The notes under the pieces were generated by a model. The model was not told the DNA's origin. It saw only the letters and a list, made by a program, of their open reading frames with translations, and did not search any database. Shown one piece after another: positions 19,601 to 29,100 of a stretch of DNA of 64,000 bases. A program made the translations under genes and the position numbers. The first letter of the stretch is position 1. The number at the start of each line of letters is the position of its first letter. Source of the stretch: a virus; IMG/VR virus record IMGVR_UViG_3300042563_001986, positions 1 to 64,000 of that record; one strand, 5' to 3'.

Positions 19601-22600
19601 ATGTTCCTGAAGAACCACTCGAGCCCGAACTTCCACTACTTCCTGATGTACCCGCAGTTCCTGAAGAACCACTACTACCACTTGAACCTGAACTACCTGA
19701 AGTTCCGCTTGTTCCCGCACTTCCTGATGTGCCCGCAGTTCCTGAAGAACCACTTGACCCAGAAGAACCTGAACTACCACTACTACCTGATGTTCCGCTA
19801 GTACCTGAGGTTCCGCTTATACCACTCGTACCACTTGACCCTGAAGAACCTGACGTTCCACTTGTTCCAGATGTACCACTTGAGCCCGAACTCCCTGACG
19901 TTCCGCTTGTTCCTGATGAACCTGACGTTCCGCTCGTACCTGAACTACCCGCAGTTCCTGATGAGCCTGATGAGCCTGAAGTTCCAGAAGAACCACTTGT
20001 ACCTGAACTTCCACTACTTCCTGAAGAACCTGAAGAACCACTCGACCCTGATGTTCCTGAACTTCCACTAGAACCTGACGTTCCCGCAGTTCCTGATGTT
20101 CCGCTACTTCCACTCGAACCCGAACTACCGCTTGAACCTGATGAACCGCTTGTACCTGACGAGCCACTTGAGCCTGAACTTCCACTCGTACCAGCAGTTC
20201 CTGATGAGCCACTACTTCCGCTTGAACCCGATGAACCTGATGTACCACTCGTTCCTGATGTACCACTCGTTCCCGAAGAACCTGACGTACCTCTAGTTCC
20301 TGATGTTCCACTCGAACCTGATGTTCCTGAAGAACCACTTGAACCTGAACTACCTGAACTACCTGAAGAACCGCTAGTACCTGAAGACCCTGATGTTCCA
20401 CTACTTCCACTTGAACCCGAAGAACCTGATGTACCATTAGTTCCATTAACACCACTAATTCCACTTGAACCTGAAGTTCCGCTAGTACCTGACGAACCTG
20501 ATGTTCCGCTAGTCCCCGAAGAACCTGACGTACCTCTAGTTCCAGAAGTTCCTGAAGAACCGCTACTACCACTCGAACCCGAAGACCCACTTGACCCCGA
20601 ACTACCGCTAGTACCTGCAGTCCCTGATGAGCCACTTGTACCCGCAGTCCCTGATGAACCACTACTTCCACTTGAACCTGACGTTCCACTTGTTCCTGAT
20701 GTTCCTGAAGAACCTGAAGTACCTCTAGTTCCTGATGTACCCGAACTTCCTGAAGAACCACTTGTTCCTGATGACCCTGAAGTACCGCTAGTTCCTGAAG
20801 AACCACTCGAACCCGAACTTCCACTACTTCCTGATGTACCCGCAGTTCCTGAAGAACCGCTTGTTCCTGATGTCCCACTTGTACCAGTACTACCTGAAGT
20901 ACCTGAAGAACCACTTGAACCTGATGAACCACTACTTCCACTTGACCCTGAGGTACCTGATGAACCTGAAGTTCCTGATGAACCTGAAGTTCCTGATGTT
21001 CCACTACTTCCGCTTGTTCCACTACTTCCGCTTGAACCCGAACTACCTGAAGAACCACTTGTTCCGCTAGTTCCTGATGAACCTGAAGTACCTGATGTTC
21101 CGCTTGAACCCGAACTACCTGAAGAACCACTTGAACCTGAACTTCCACTAGAACCTGACGTTCCCGCAGTTCCTGATGAACCTGACGTTCCCGAAGTTCC
21201 TGATGAACCTGATGTTCCGCTAGTTCCAGATGTTCCTGAAGAACCTGAACTACCACTTGAGCCTGACGTACCGCTTGTCCCCGAGGAACCTGACGAGCCA
21301 CTACTACCACTTGAACCTGAAGTTCCACTTGAACCTGAACTACCTGATGAGCCACTTGTTCCCGCAGTTCCACTTGAACCTGATGTTCCGCTAGTTCCTG
21401 AAGAACCACTTGAACCAGATGAACCTGATGTCCCACTTGTACCAGCACTACCTGAAGAACCACTTGAACCTGAGCTTCCTGAAGAACCTGAGGTTCCTGA
21501 TGTACCACTTACACCTGAACTTCCGCTTGAACCTGAACTACCTGATGTTCCGCTAGTTCCTGAAGAACCACTTGTACCCGCAGTACCACTTGAACCTGAA
21601 CTACCTGACGACCCACTTGAACCTGAACTACCTGACGAACCACTTGTTCCGCTAGTCCCTGATGAACCGCTTGTTCCTGATGTTCCACTTGTACCAGCAC
21701 TACCTGAAGTTCCTGAAGAACCGCTAGTACCGCTTGAACCTGAACTTCCTGATGAACCTGATGTTCCACTTGTACCAGCACTACCTGATGTACCCGCAGT
21801 TCCTGAAGACCCACTTGAACCTGAACTACCACTACTTCCACTTGAGCCTGATGTTCCACTTGTACCTGAACTACCTGACGTTCCACTAGTACCTGAAGAG
21901 CCCGAAGTTCCGCTTGTTCCCGAACTACCTGAAGTACCTGAAGAACCACTTGTTCCTGAAGAACCTGAACTACCTGAAGTACCCGCAGTTCCTGATGAAC
22001 CCGAACTACCACTACTTCCACTTGAGCCTGATGTTCCACTTGAACCTGAAGTACCACCTGTTCCTGATGTACCTGAAGAACCACTAGACCCCGAAGAACC
22101 TGATGTTCCTGATGTACCACTTACACCACTTGAGCCTGAAGTACCCGCAGTTCCTGAACTACCTGACGTACCACTTGTTCCGCTTGAACCTGAAGACCCT
22201 GATGTACCACTACTACCAGATGACCCGCTAGAGCCTGAACTTCCACTTGTGCCCGCAGTCCCTGAAGAACCTGAACTTCCTGATGTACCTGAAGACCCAC
22301 TAGACCCTGAACTTCCGCTTGTTCCCGCAGTTCCTGATGAACCACTACTTCCACTTGAACCTGATGTTCCTGAAGTTCCACTCAATCCTGATGAACCACT
22401 TGAACCTGAAGACCCTGATGTACCAGCAGTTCCTGATGAACCACTACTTCCACTTGAACCTGATGTTCCGCTTGTTCCTGATGAACCCGAAGACCCACTT
22501 GAACCTGATGAACCGCTACTACCACTTGAGCCAGACGTACCCGAAGTTCCTGATGAACCACTACTTCCACTTGAACCCGATGTTCCGCTTGTACCTGACG

Positions 22601-22976
22601 AACCACTTGTTCCCGAACTACCTGATGTTCCACTTGTTCCTGATGTTCCGTTAATACCAATAATTAACCATCCAGTACCATTACTCTGTACATAAAGAGA
22701 ATTATCTGTGGTTAATGTTTTAGTAGTACTACCATCAATTGTTTGGCTTGACGTTGTATTTACCGTTATGGTCGCTGACCCTGTATTTTTAACAACGTAT
22801 ATTTTACCCGAAATACCAACTGAGGTGGGTAATGTTACTGAAAATGGGGCATTCGAAGACCCCTCGATAAGATAATCATCAGTTGACACGCTATAAGCAC
22901 TTGACACTGATTTATAAGGTACTGTTACGCCACCTAAAGATTTGACCCCATTGCGGGCTATGAATTCATTTGCCAT
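13623..22976 (-). CDS. Giant Ser/Thr collagen-like fibre protein (3117 aa)
   Basis: Residues 1-~112 form a beta-rich head (MANEFIARNGVKSLGG; VVKNTGSATITVN). Residues ~113-2900 are almost uninterrupted G-x-y triplets with x and y nearly always Ser or Thr and occasional Ala, Val, Leu, Ile or Asn. There is no Pro. About 18 markers of the form GTRGTSGSSGT punctuate the repeats. Two non-repetitive islands of ~125 residues interrupt them (~2155-2280 and ~2672-2800), both ending in WV(G/Y).GKSGT. The C-terminal ~215 residues are a Cys-rich globular tip (CGWNGCEW, CGHVFCDT). The length, architecture and cluster suggest a trimeric phage fibre. No Pro implies that stability must come from something else, possibly glycosylation. 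Confidence 0.85.
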   Translation of the reverse strand: MANEFIARNGVKSLGGVTVPYKSVSSAYSVSTDDYLIEGSSNAPFSVTLPTSVGISGKIYVVKNTGSATITVNTTSSQTIDGSTTKTLTTDNSLYVQSNGTGWLIIGINGTSGTSGTSGSSGTSGSSGTSGTSGSSGSSGSSGTSGTSGSSGSSGSSGSSGSSGSSGTSGTSGSSGSSGSSGTAGTSGSSGSSGSSGLSGTSGTSGSSGSSGSSGTAGTSGSSGSSGSSGTSGSSGSSGTAGTSGSSGSSGSSGSSGTSGSSGSSGTSGTSGSSGTAGTSGSSGVSGTSGTSGSSGSSGSSGTSGTGGTSGSSGTSGSSGSSGSSGSSGTAGTSGSSGSSGTSGSSGTSGSSGTSGTSGSSGTSGTSGSSGTSGTSGSSGSSGSSGSSGSSGTAGTSGSAGTSGTSGSSGSSGSSGTSGSSGTSGSAGTSGTSGTSGSSGTSGTSGSSGSSGSSGSSGSSGSSGTAGTSGSSGTSGTSGSSGSSGSSGVSGTSGTSGSSGSSGSSGSSGSAGTSGTSGSSGSSGSSGTSGTSGSSGTAGTSGSSGSSGSSGTSGSSGSSGSSGSSGTSGTSGSSGSSGSSGTSGTSGTSGSSGTSGTSGSSGTAGTSGSSGSSGSSGSSGSSGSSGTSGTSGSSGTSGTSGSSGSSGSSGSSGTSGSSGTSGTSGSSGTSGSSGTSGSSGSSGSSGSSGSSGTSGSTGTSGTSGTSGSSGTAGTSGSSGSSGSSGSSGTSGTSGSSGTSGSSGSSGTSGTRGTSGSSGTSGTSGTSGSSGSSGSSGTAGTSGSSGTAGTSGSSGSSGSSGSSGSSGSSGTSGTRGTSGSSGTSGTSGSSGTSGTSGSSGISGVNGTNGTSGSSGSSGSSGTSGSSGTSGSSGSSGSSGSSGSSGTSGSSGTSGTRGTSGSSGTSGTSGTSGTSGSSGSSGSSGSSGTAGTSGSSGSSGSSGTSGSSGSSGSSGSSGSSGTSGTAGTSGSSGSSGTSGSSGSSGSSGSSGSSGTSGSSGTSGSSGSSGTAGSSGTSGTSGSSGTSGTSGSSGSSGTSGTSGTSGSSGSSGTSGISGTSGTSGTSGSSGSSGSSGSSGSSGTAGTSGSAGTSGTSGSSGSSGSSGSSGTAGTSGSSGSSGSSGSSGTSGTSGSSGSSGSSGTSGTSGTSGSSGSSGSSGTSGTSGSSGSSGSSGSSGTSGSSGSSGSSGSSGTAGTSGSAGTSGTSGSSGSSGSSGSSGTAGTSGTSGSSGSSGTSGSSGTSGSSGSSGSSGTSGTRGTSGSSGTSGTSGTSGTSGTSGSSGSSGSSGTSGTSGSSGSSGSSGSSGSSGTAGTSGSSGTAGTSGSSGSSGSSGSSGSSGSSGVSGTSGTSGTSGSSGTSGTSGSSGSSGSSGSSGSSGTSGSSGTSGTSGSSGSSGTSGSSGSSGSSGSSGSSGSSGTSGTRGTSGSSGTSGTSGSSGTSGTSGSSGSSGSSGTSGSSGTAGTSGSSGSSGSSGSSGSSGSSGSSGSSGTSGTSGSSGSSGSSGSSGTSGTRGTSGSSGTSGTSGTSGSSGSSGSSGTSGLSGTSGTSGTSGSSGSSGSSGSSGSSGVSGTSGTSGTSGSSGSSGSSGSSGSSGTSGSSGSSGSSGSSGTSGSSGSSGSSGTSGTRGTSGSSGTSGTSGLNGTAGTSGTSGSSGSSGTSGTSGSSGSSGSSGSSGSSGTSGTSGSSGSSGSSGLSGTSGTSGSSGSSGSSGSSGSSGTSGSSGSSGSSGSSGTSGSSGSSGTSGTRGTSGSSGTSGTSGLSGTSGTSGTSGSSGSSGSSGSSGTAGTSGSSGSSGSSGSSGTAGTSGSSGTSGSSGSSGSSGSSGTSGSSGSSGSSGTSGTRGTSGSSGTSGVSGTSGTSGTSGTSGTSGSSGSSGSSGSSGVSGTSGTAGTSGSSGSSGSSGSSGSSGSSGSSGTSGTSGSSGSSGSSGSSGISGTSGTSGSSGSSGSSGSSGTSGTRGTSGSSGTSGTSGLSGTAGTSGTSGSSGSSGSSGSSGTAGTSGSSGSSGSSGSSGTSGTSGSSGSSGSSGSSGSSGTSGTRGTSGSSGTSGTSGSSGTSGTSGSSGSSGSSGSSGSSGSSGTSGVSGSSGSSGTSGSSGSSGSSGSSGVSGSSGSSGSSGTSGTSGSSGSSGSSGSSGTSGTRGTSGSSGTAGTSGVNGASSCITWLSDTSNTTIPASTRISYGPVNVINSLNTIYVNKTSYNPSVDTSAWWTGLQNYVTANGAGSAYITVVEVETGLVGIYTVNSVSLAGNVYTVSVAVNSGGVSSWTNNYNHCINWVGSGKSGTSGTSGTRGTSGSSGTSGTSGTSGSSGSSGSSGSSGSSGSSGSSGSSGTSGTSGSSGSSGSSGTSGVSGSSGSSGTSGSSGSSGSSGSSGSSGTSGISGSSGSSGSSGSSGSSGSSGTSGTSGSSGSSGSSGSSGTSGTRGTSGSSGTSGTSGTSGSSGSSGSSGTSGTSGSSGSSGTSGSSGSSGSSGSSGSSGTAGTSGVSGASGVSGTSGTSGNSGSSGTSGTSGSSGSSGSSGSSGTSGNSGSSGSSGSSGSSGSSGSSGTSGSSGSSGTSGSSGSSGSSGTSGTRGTSGSSGTSGTSGTSGSSGSSGSSGSSGSSGTSGVSGSSGSSGSSGSSGSSGSSGTSGNSGSSGSSGSSGSSGSSGTSGTRGTSGSSGTSGTSGSSGTSGITANDGSNSGRWEYKGVGVGLDPLATRFATSNATQGLYNNLTINVLDYAGTNYTNWFKALALVVGLGNKVFFQVTKLGDNSNIAIYEITTIVDNTTWFDINFSSSLVGSGVLTSGDVCTISWVYNGKSGTNGTSGSSGTSGTRGTSGSSGTSGTSGTSGSSGSSGSSGSSGSSGTSGTRGTSGSSGTSGTSGTSGSSGSSGSSGSSGSSGSSGSSGLTGVAGTSGTSGGGGGSIAIYDEGTLVTSSAVSLNFAGTCITAVDDGGGAITVGIDCSKIYVIASTSATIGDFQVNESLDNYRIGDSACGWNGCEWTVLSPIVSGVGTPFPTQNGSCAIPNLYDTSVPPFKINLCGHVFCDTAVGADQVGVSVSWVKCSELSQIGVSQPTIIFEDVYNYNPNTKSVCIGSQVTYYDPISQCDGMFIVGISSRLATPNKVRFTWTLSILY
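14276..22640 (-). repeat. G-(S/T)-(S/T) coding repeat region of the 3117-aa fibre
   Basis: The region is built of 9-bp triplet-codon steps encoding GSS and GTS, with extensive synonymous variation. It is interrupted by unique islands at about 14580-14960 and 16135-16510. The complementary strand is also stop-free in one frame, which is a by-product of the repeat. Confidence 0.9.
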
Positions 22977-23029
22977 TATATTTTTCTTTTTTCACTTTCC
23001 AAAAGAAAATTCTTCTATGTTTATTAACT

Positions 23030-23037
23030 TATAAATA
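23030..23037 (-). promoter_or_regulatory. TATTTATA element upstream of the 3117-aa fibre gene
   Basis: The site is 53 nt from the start codon, leaving an A/T-rich leader without a Shine-Dalgarno sequence. Confidence 0.4.
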
Positions 23038-23065
23038 TGTTATCATAACCTTTTCTCTTTTTAAA

Positions 23066-23105
23066 ATAAAAAAAACCACCATATAATTTGAGTAATATGG
23101 TGGTT
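23066..23105 (-). terminator. Terminator of the 2550-aa fibre gene
   Basis: On the minus strand AACCACCATAT and ATATGGTGGTT form an 11-bp stem with a 10-nt loop, followed by a T-run. It lies 21 nt after the stop. Confidence 0.88.
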
Positions 23106-23126
23106 ATTAATTAATATGTTTTTATT

Positions 23127-26100
23127 TTAGAAGACAATCCTTGTTCCTACACTTATATCCCAAGTTCCGCCTCCAATTGCTGCGTACAACTCAAGATTTG
23201 AACCTATAATTACTGTGTAGAATTTAACCGCCACCGTTGAAGCGTTTAAATCAGGTGTTGAACTATCAGTAAATGCCGTATTAGTTCCGTCCCACACTGT
23301 CATAATAATACCACTTCTCATCGCGTTTGTTCCAGAATCGTATACGTAATAATCAAATGTTGCACTTGAACCTGATGCGAATGGAAAACGACAAATTAAT
23401 GTTGTTGTTGTAACACCTGTTTCTCTACATGATTGTAATGACTGATTACCTTGTTCAATAGTGTCACCTGTTATTCCTAAAGTAGTACCATCAAAGGTTA
23501 AATTAGGTTCTGATGTTATACCACCCGCACCATCTGAAGTTAATACTTCATTATCATTACCTGATACGACAGGAGATAAACCACTTGTACCTGAAGAACC
23601 TGATGTCCCACTTGTCCCTGATGTCCCACTAGTTCCTTGCAAACCACTTGTTCCGCTCGTACCCGTAGTTCCCGAAGAACCACTTGTACCCGATGTTCCT
23701 GAAGAACCGCTTGTTCCTGATGAACCAGAACTACCTGATGTTCCGCTTGAGCCCGAACTACCCGATGTTCCTGATGAGCCACTCGTACCTGAAGTTCCGC
23801 TCGTACCCGATGTTCCTGAACTACCTGACGTACCCGATGTTCCTGAACTACCTGACGTACCCGATGTTCCTGAAGAACCACTTGTTCCTGATGTTCCACT
23901 ACTTCCTGATGTACCTGCAGTTCCACTTGAACCCGATGTTCCTGAAGAACCTGAAGACCCGCTTGTTCCTGAAGAACCTGACGTTCCACTTGTACCACTA
24001 GACCCTGAACTACCTGAGGAACCACTTGAACCTGATGTTCCACTTGTACCCGCAGTTCCTGAAGAACCCGAACTACCACTAGAACCTGATGTTCCCGATG
24101 TTCCACTACTTCCGCTTGTACCCGCGGTTCCTGATGAACCCGATGTTCCACTACTCCCTGAAGTTCCTGATGAACCTGAACTACCTGATGTTCCGCTTGT
24201 ACCCGCAGTTCCTGATGAACCACTTGTTCCTGAACTACCCGAAGAACCCGAAGTTCCACTACTTCCACTAGAACCTGATGAACCCGAAGAACCGCTTGAC
24301 CCCGATGTTCCACTACTTCCACTTGTACCCGCAGTTCCTGAAGAACCGCTACTTCCTGAAGAACCACTTGACCCCGATGAACCGCTTGTTCCTGAACTAC
24401 CCGATGTTCCACTACTTCCGCTTGTGCCTGATGTACCTGCAGTTCCTGAAGAACCGCTTGTTCCTGATGTTCCTGAAGACCCCGAACTACCACTAGAACC
24501 TGAAGACCCCGAACTACCACTTGAACCTGAAGTTCCGCTAGTTCCTGAAGAACCACTTGACCCCGACGAACCTGAACTTCCTGACGTTCCACTAGTACCC
24601 GCAGTTCCTGAAGAGCCGCTACTACCGCTTGAACCTGAACTACCTGAAGTTCCTGATGAACCACTTGAACCTGATGAACCGCTACTACCACTTGAGCCAG
24701 ACGTACCTGAAGTTCCTGATGAACCTGATGTACCTGCAGTTCCTGAAGAACCACTTGTCCCACTAGACCCTGATGAACCTGATGAGCCACTTGAACCTGA
24801 ACTACCGCTAGTGCCTGATGTACCCGAGCTACCACTTGTTCCTGACGAACCACTTGTTCCACTTGAGCCCGAACTACCTGATGAACCTGATGTTCCTGAT
24901 GAGCCACTCGTACCTGAAGTTCCGCTAGTTCCTGAAGAACCTGATGAGCCACTCGTACCTGAAGAACCGCTAGTTCCTGAAGAACCTGAAGTTCCACTAG
25001 TTCCTGAAGAACCACTTGTCCCCGACGTTCCTGAACTACCCGATGTACCACTTGAACCTGAACTACCTGACGTTCCCGATGTTCCACTACTTCCACTAGA
25101 ACCTGAACTACCACTAGAACCTGATGTTCCACTTGTACCTGAAGAACCGCTTGACCCTGATGTTCCACTACTTCCACTTGTACCTGCAGTACCTGAAGAA
25201 CCGCTTGACCCCGATGAACCGCTTGTCCCACTAGACCCTGATGAACCTGAACTACCACTAGAACCTGAACTTCCTGATGTACCTGAACTTCCGCTAGTAC
25301 CTGATGTTCCGCTAGTCCCACTTGTACCCGCAGAACCTGAAGTTCCTGATGACCCGTTAGTTCCTGATGAACCACTTGAACCTGAAGTTCCGCTAGTTCC
25401 TGAAGAACCACTTGTCCCTGACGTACCTGAACTTCCGCTAGTTCCTGATGAACCACTTGTACCTGATGTTCCGCTAGTACCTGATGTTCCTGAAGAACCA
25501 CTTGTCCCTGACGTACCTGAACTTCCGCTAGTTCCTGAAGAACCACTTGAACCTGATGACCCTGAACTTCCACTAGTTCCTGAAGTACCACTTGAACCTG
25601 AAGTTCCGCTAGTTCCTGAACTTCCGTTAGTTCCTGATGAACCACTTGTTCCTGATGAACCACTTGTTCCTGATGAACCACTTGTTCCTGATGAACCGCT
25701 TGTTCCTGAAGTACCCGAAGAACCTGACGTTCCACTTGTTCCCGATGAACCACTTGAACCCGATGTTCCTGATGAACCATTAGTTCCTGAAGTACCCGAA
25801 GAACCTGACGTTCCACTTGTTCCCGATGAACCACTTGTACCTGAACTACCGCTAGTTCCTGATGAACCTGAACTTCCTGACGTTCCGCTTGTACCCGCAG
25901 TACCTGACGAACCACTAGACCCTGAACTTCCTGATGAACCTGAACTTCCTGATGTTCCACTTGTTCCGCTAGACCCTGAAGAACCGCTTGACCCCGATGT
26001 TCCGCTAGTTCCTGATGAACCACTAGTTCCTGACGAACCTGAAGTACCACTTGAACCTGATGTTCCTGAAGAACCCGATGTTCCTGAAGAACCATCTGTT

Positions 26101-29100
26101 CCGCTAGTTCCTGACGAACCACTTGAACCTGATGTCCCCGATGAACCTGAACTACCGCTAGTGCCTGATGTACCCGAGCTACCACTTGTTCCTGACGAAC
26201 CACTTGAACCTGATGACCCGCTTGTACCTGAAGACCCACTTGTTCCACTAGAACCTGATGTCCCACTTGACCCTGAAGTTCCTGATGAGCCACTTGTTCC
26301 GCTTGAACCAGATGTACCACTTGTTCCTGATGAACCATTTACACCACTAATACCACTTGAGCCTGAAGTTCCGCTACTACCATCCGTTCCTGATGAACCA
26401 TCTGTTCCACTTGTACCTGAACTACCGTCAGTTCCGCTTGTTCCTGAAGTTCCACTTGACCCATCTGTTCCTGATGAACCATCTGTTCCACTAGTACCTG
26501 ATGTTCCTGATGAACCATCTGTTCCACTAGTACCTGATGTTCCTGATGAGCCATCCGTACCTGAAGTACCACTAGTTCCTGAAGAACCATCTGTACCACT
26601 TGTTCCGCTAGTTCCTGAAGAACCATCAGTTCCGCTAGTTCCTGAAGAACCATCAGTTCCACTTGTACCTGAACTACCATCAACACCACTTAATCCACTT
26701 GAACCTGATGTTCCTGAAGTACCTGAACTACCGCTAGTTCCTGATGAACCTGAACTTCCACTTGTTCCCGATGAACCATCAGTACCTGAAGTACCACTAG
26801 TTCCCGAAGAACCATCTATTCCTGAAGTTCCTGAAGAACCATCAACACCACTTAATCCGCTTGAACCCGATGTTCCTGAAGAACCATCAGTTCCGCTTGT
26901 TCCTGATGAACCATCGGTTCCACTAGTACCTGATGTTCCTGAAGAGCCGTCTGTACCTGAAGTTCCTGAAGAACCGTCTGTTCCTGATGTTCCTGAAGAA
27001 CCGTCTGTTCCTGAAGTTCCACTTGTTCCTGAAGAACCATCGGTTCCACTTGTTCCTGAAGAACCATCGGTTCCACTAGTACCTGATGTTCCTGAAGAGC
27101 CGTCTGTACCTGAAGTACCACTACTTCCTGAAGAACCATCAGTTCCCGAACTTCCGCTAGTTCCTGAAGAGCCGTCTGTACCTGATGTACCGCTAGTTCC
27201 TGAAGAGCCGTCTGTACCTGATGTACCACTAGTTCCTGAAGAACCATCAGTTCCTGAACTCCCACTAGTCCCTGAAGAACCATCTGTTCCGCTTGTTCCT
27301 GAAGAACCATCTGTTCCTGAAGTACCTGAACTTCCACTTGTTCCTGAAGAACCATCTGTTCCGCTTGTTCCTGAAGAACCGTCAACACCACTTAATCCAC
27401 TTGAACCTGATGTTCCACTACTCCCATTAGTTCCACTTGTTCCTGAACTACCATCTGTTCCTGAAGTTCCACTAGTACCTGAAGAGCCATCTGTTCCCGA
27501 AGTTCCTGAAGAACCATCTGTTCCTGATGAACCATCTGTTCCGCTAGTTCCTGATGAACCATCTGTTCCACTAGTACCTGAAGTACCTGATGAACCATCT
27601 GTTCCGCTAGTGCCTGAAGAACCGTCAGTTCCGCTTGTTCCTGAACTACCATCCGTACCGCTTGTTCCTGAACTACCATCAGTCCCACTTGTTCCTGACG
27701 AACCACTTGTTCCTGATGAACCATCTGTTCCTGAAGAACCACTGGTCCCCGATGAACCGTTAGTACCGCTTGTTCCTGATGAACCATTCACACCACTAAT
27801 ACCACTTGAACCTGACGAGCCATCTGTCCCGCTAGTTCCTGAAGAACCGTCAGTACCACTTGTTCCTGAACTTCCTGAAGAACCGCTAGTCCCTGAAGAA
27901 CCATCCGTTCCACTTGTTCCTGAAGAACCATCTGTACCTGAACTTCCACTAGTTCCTGAACTTCCACTAGTTCCTGAAGAACCATCTGTTCCTGAACTAC
28001 CGTCAGTTCCGCTAGTTCCTGAAGAACCATCAACACCACTTAATCCACTTGAACCCGAGGTTCCTGAACTACCATCTGTCCCACTTGTACCTGATGTACC
28101 GCTAGTTCCTGAAGAGCCGTCTGTACCTGATGTACCACTAGTTCCTGAAGAACCATCAGTTCCTGAACTCCCACTAGTCCCTGAAGAACCGTCAGTTCCG
28201 CTTGTACCTGAAGAACCATCAACACCGCTTAATCCGCTTGACCCCGATGTTCCTGAAGAACCATCAGTTCCGCTAGTTCCTGAACTACCGTCAGTACCCG
28301 AACTTCCACTTGTTCCCGATGACCCATCTGTTCCTGAAGTACCTGATGAACCATCTGTCCCTGAAGTACCTGAAGAACCATCTGTTCCACTAGTACCTGA
28401 ACTACCATCTGTTCCACTTGTTCCTGAGGAACCGCCTGAACCTGAAGAACCGCTTGTACCAGAACTTCCACTTGTACCTGAAGAACCATCAGTACCCGAA
28501 CTTCCACTTGTACCTGAAGAACCATCAGTTCCGCTTGTTCCTGAAGAACCATCAGTACCGCTAGTTCCTGAAGAACCACTTGACCCCGATGTTCCTGAAG
28601 TACCTGAACTACCGTCAGTACCGCTAGTTCCTGATGAACCATCTGTTCCTGAAGTACCTGAACTTCCACTTGTTCCTGAAGAACCATCTGTTCCTGAAGT
28701 ACCTGAAGAACCATCAACACCACTTAATCCACTTGAACCTGATGTTCCACTTGTTCCTGAAGAACCATCTGTTCCGCTTGTTCCACTAGTACCTGAAGAA
28801 CCATCAGTTCCGCTTGTTCCTGAAGAACCATCAGTACCGCTAGTTCCTGAAGAACCGTCTGTTCCGCTTGTTCCTGAAGAACCGTCAACACCACTTAATC
28901 CACTTGAACCTGATGTTCCACTTGTTCCCGATGACCCATCTGTTCCGCTAGTTCCACTTGTTCCTGATGAACCATCTGTTCCGCTAGTTCCTGAAGAACC
29001 GTTAGTACCACTAGTTCCTGATGAACCATCTGTTCCTGAACTACCGCTTGTCCCTGATGAACCATCTGTTCCGCTTGTTCCTGAAGAACCTGACGTACCA

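Noticed and set aside
14309-22660. Numerous minus-strand Gln/Val/Leu-rich ORFs overlapping the 3117-aa frame
   Set aside because: They are +1/+2 frame readings of the repeat, without independent starts or signals.
16492-22695. 2067-codon open frame on the plus strand over the fibre repeats (Pro/Val/Glu-rich)
   Set aside because: It is the exact antisense of GSS/GTS codons. It lacks a plausible N-terminus, and the opposite strand has a proper head, tip and terminator.
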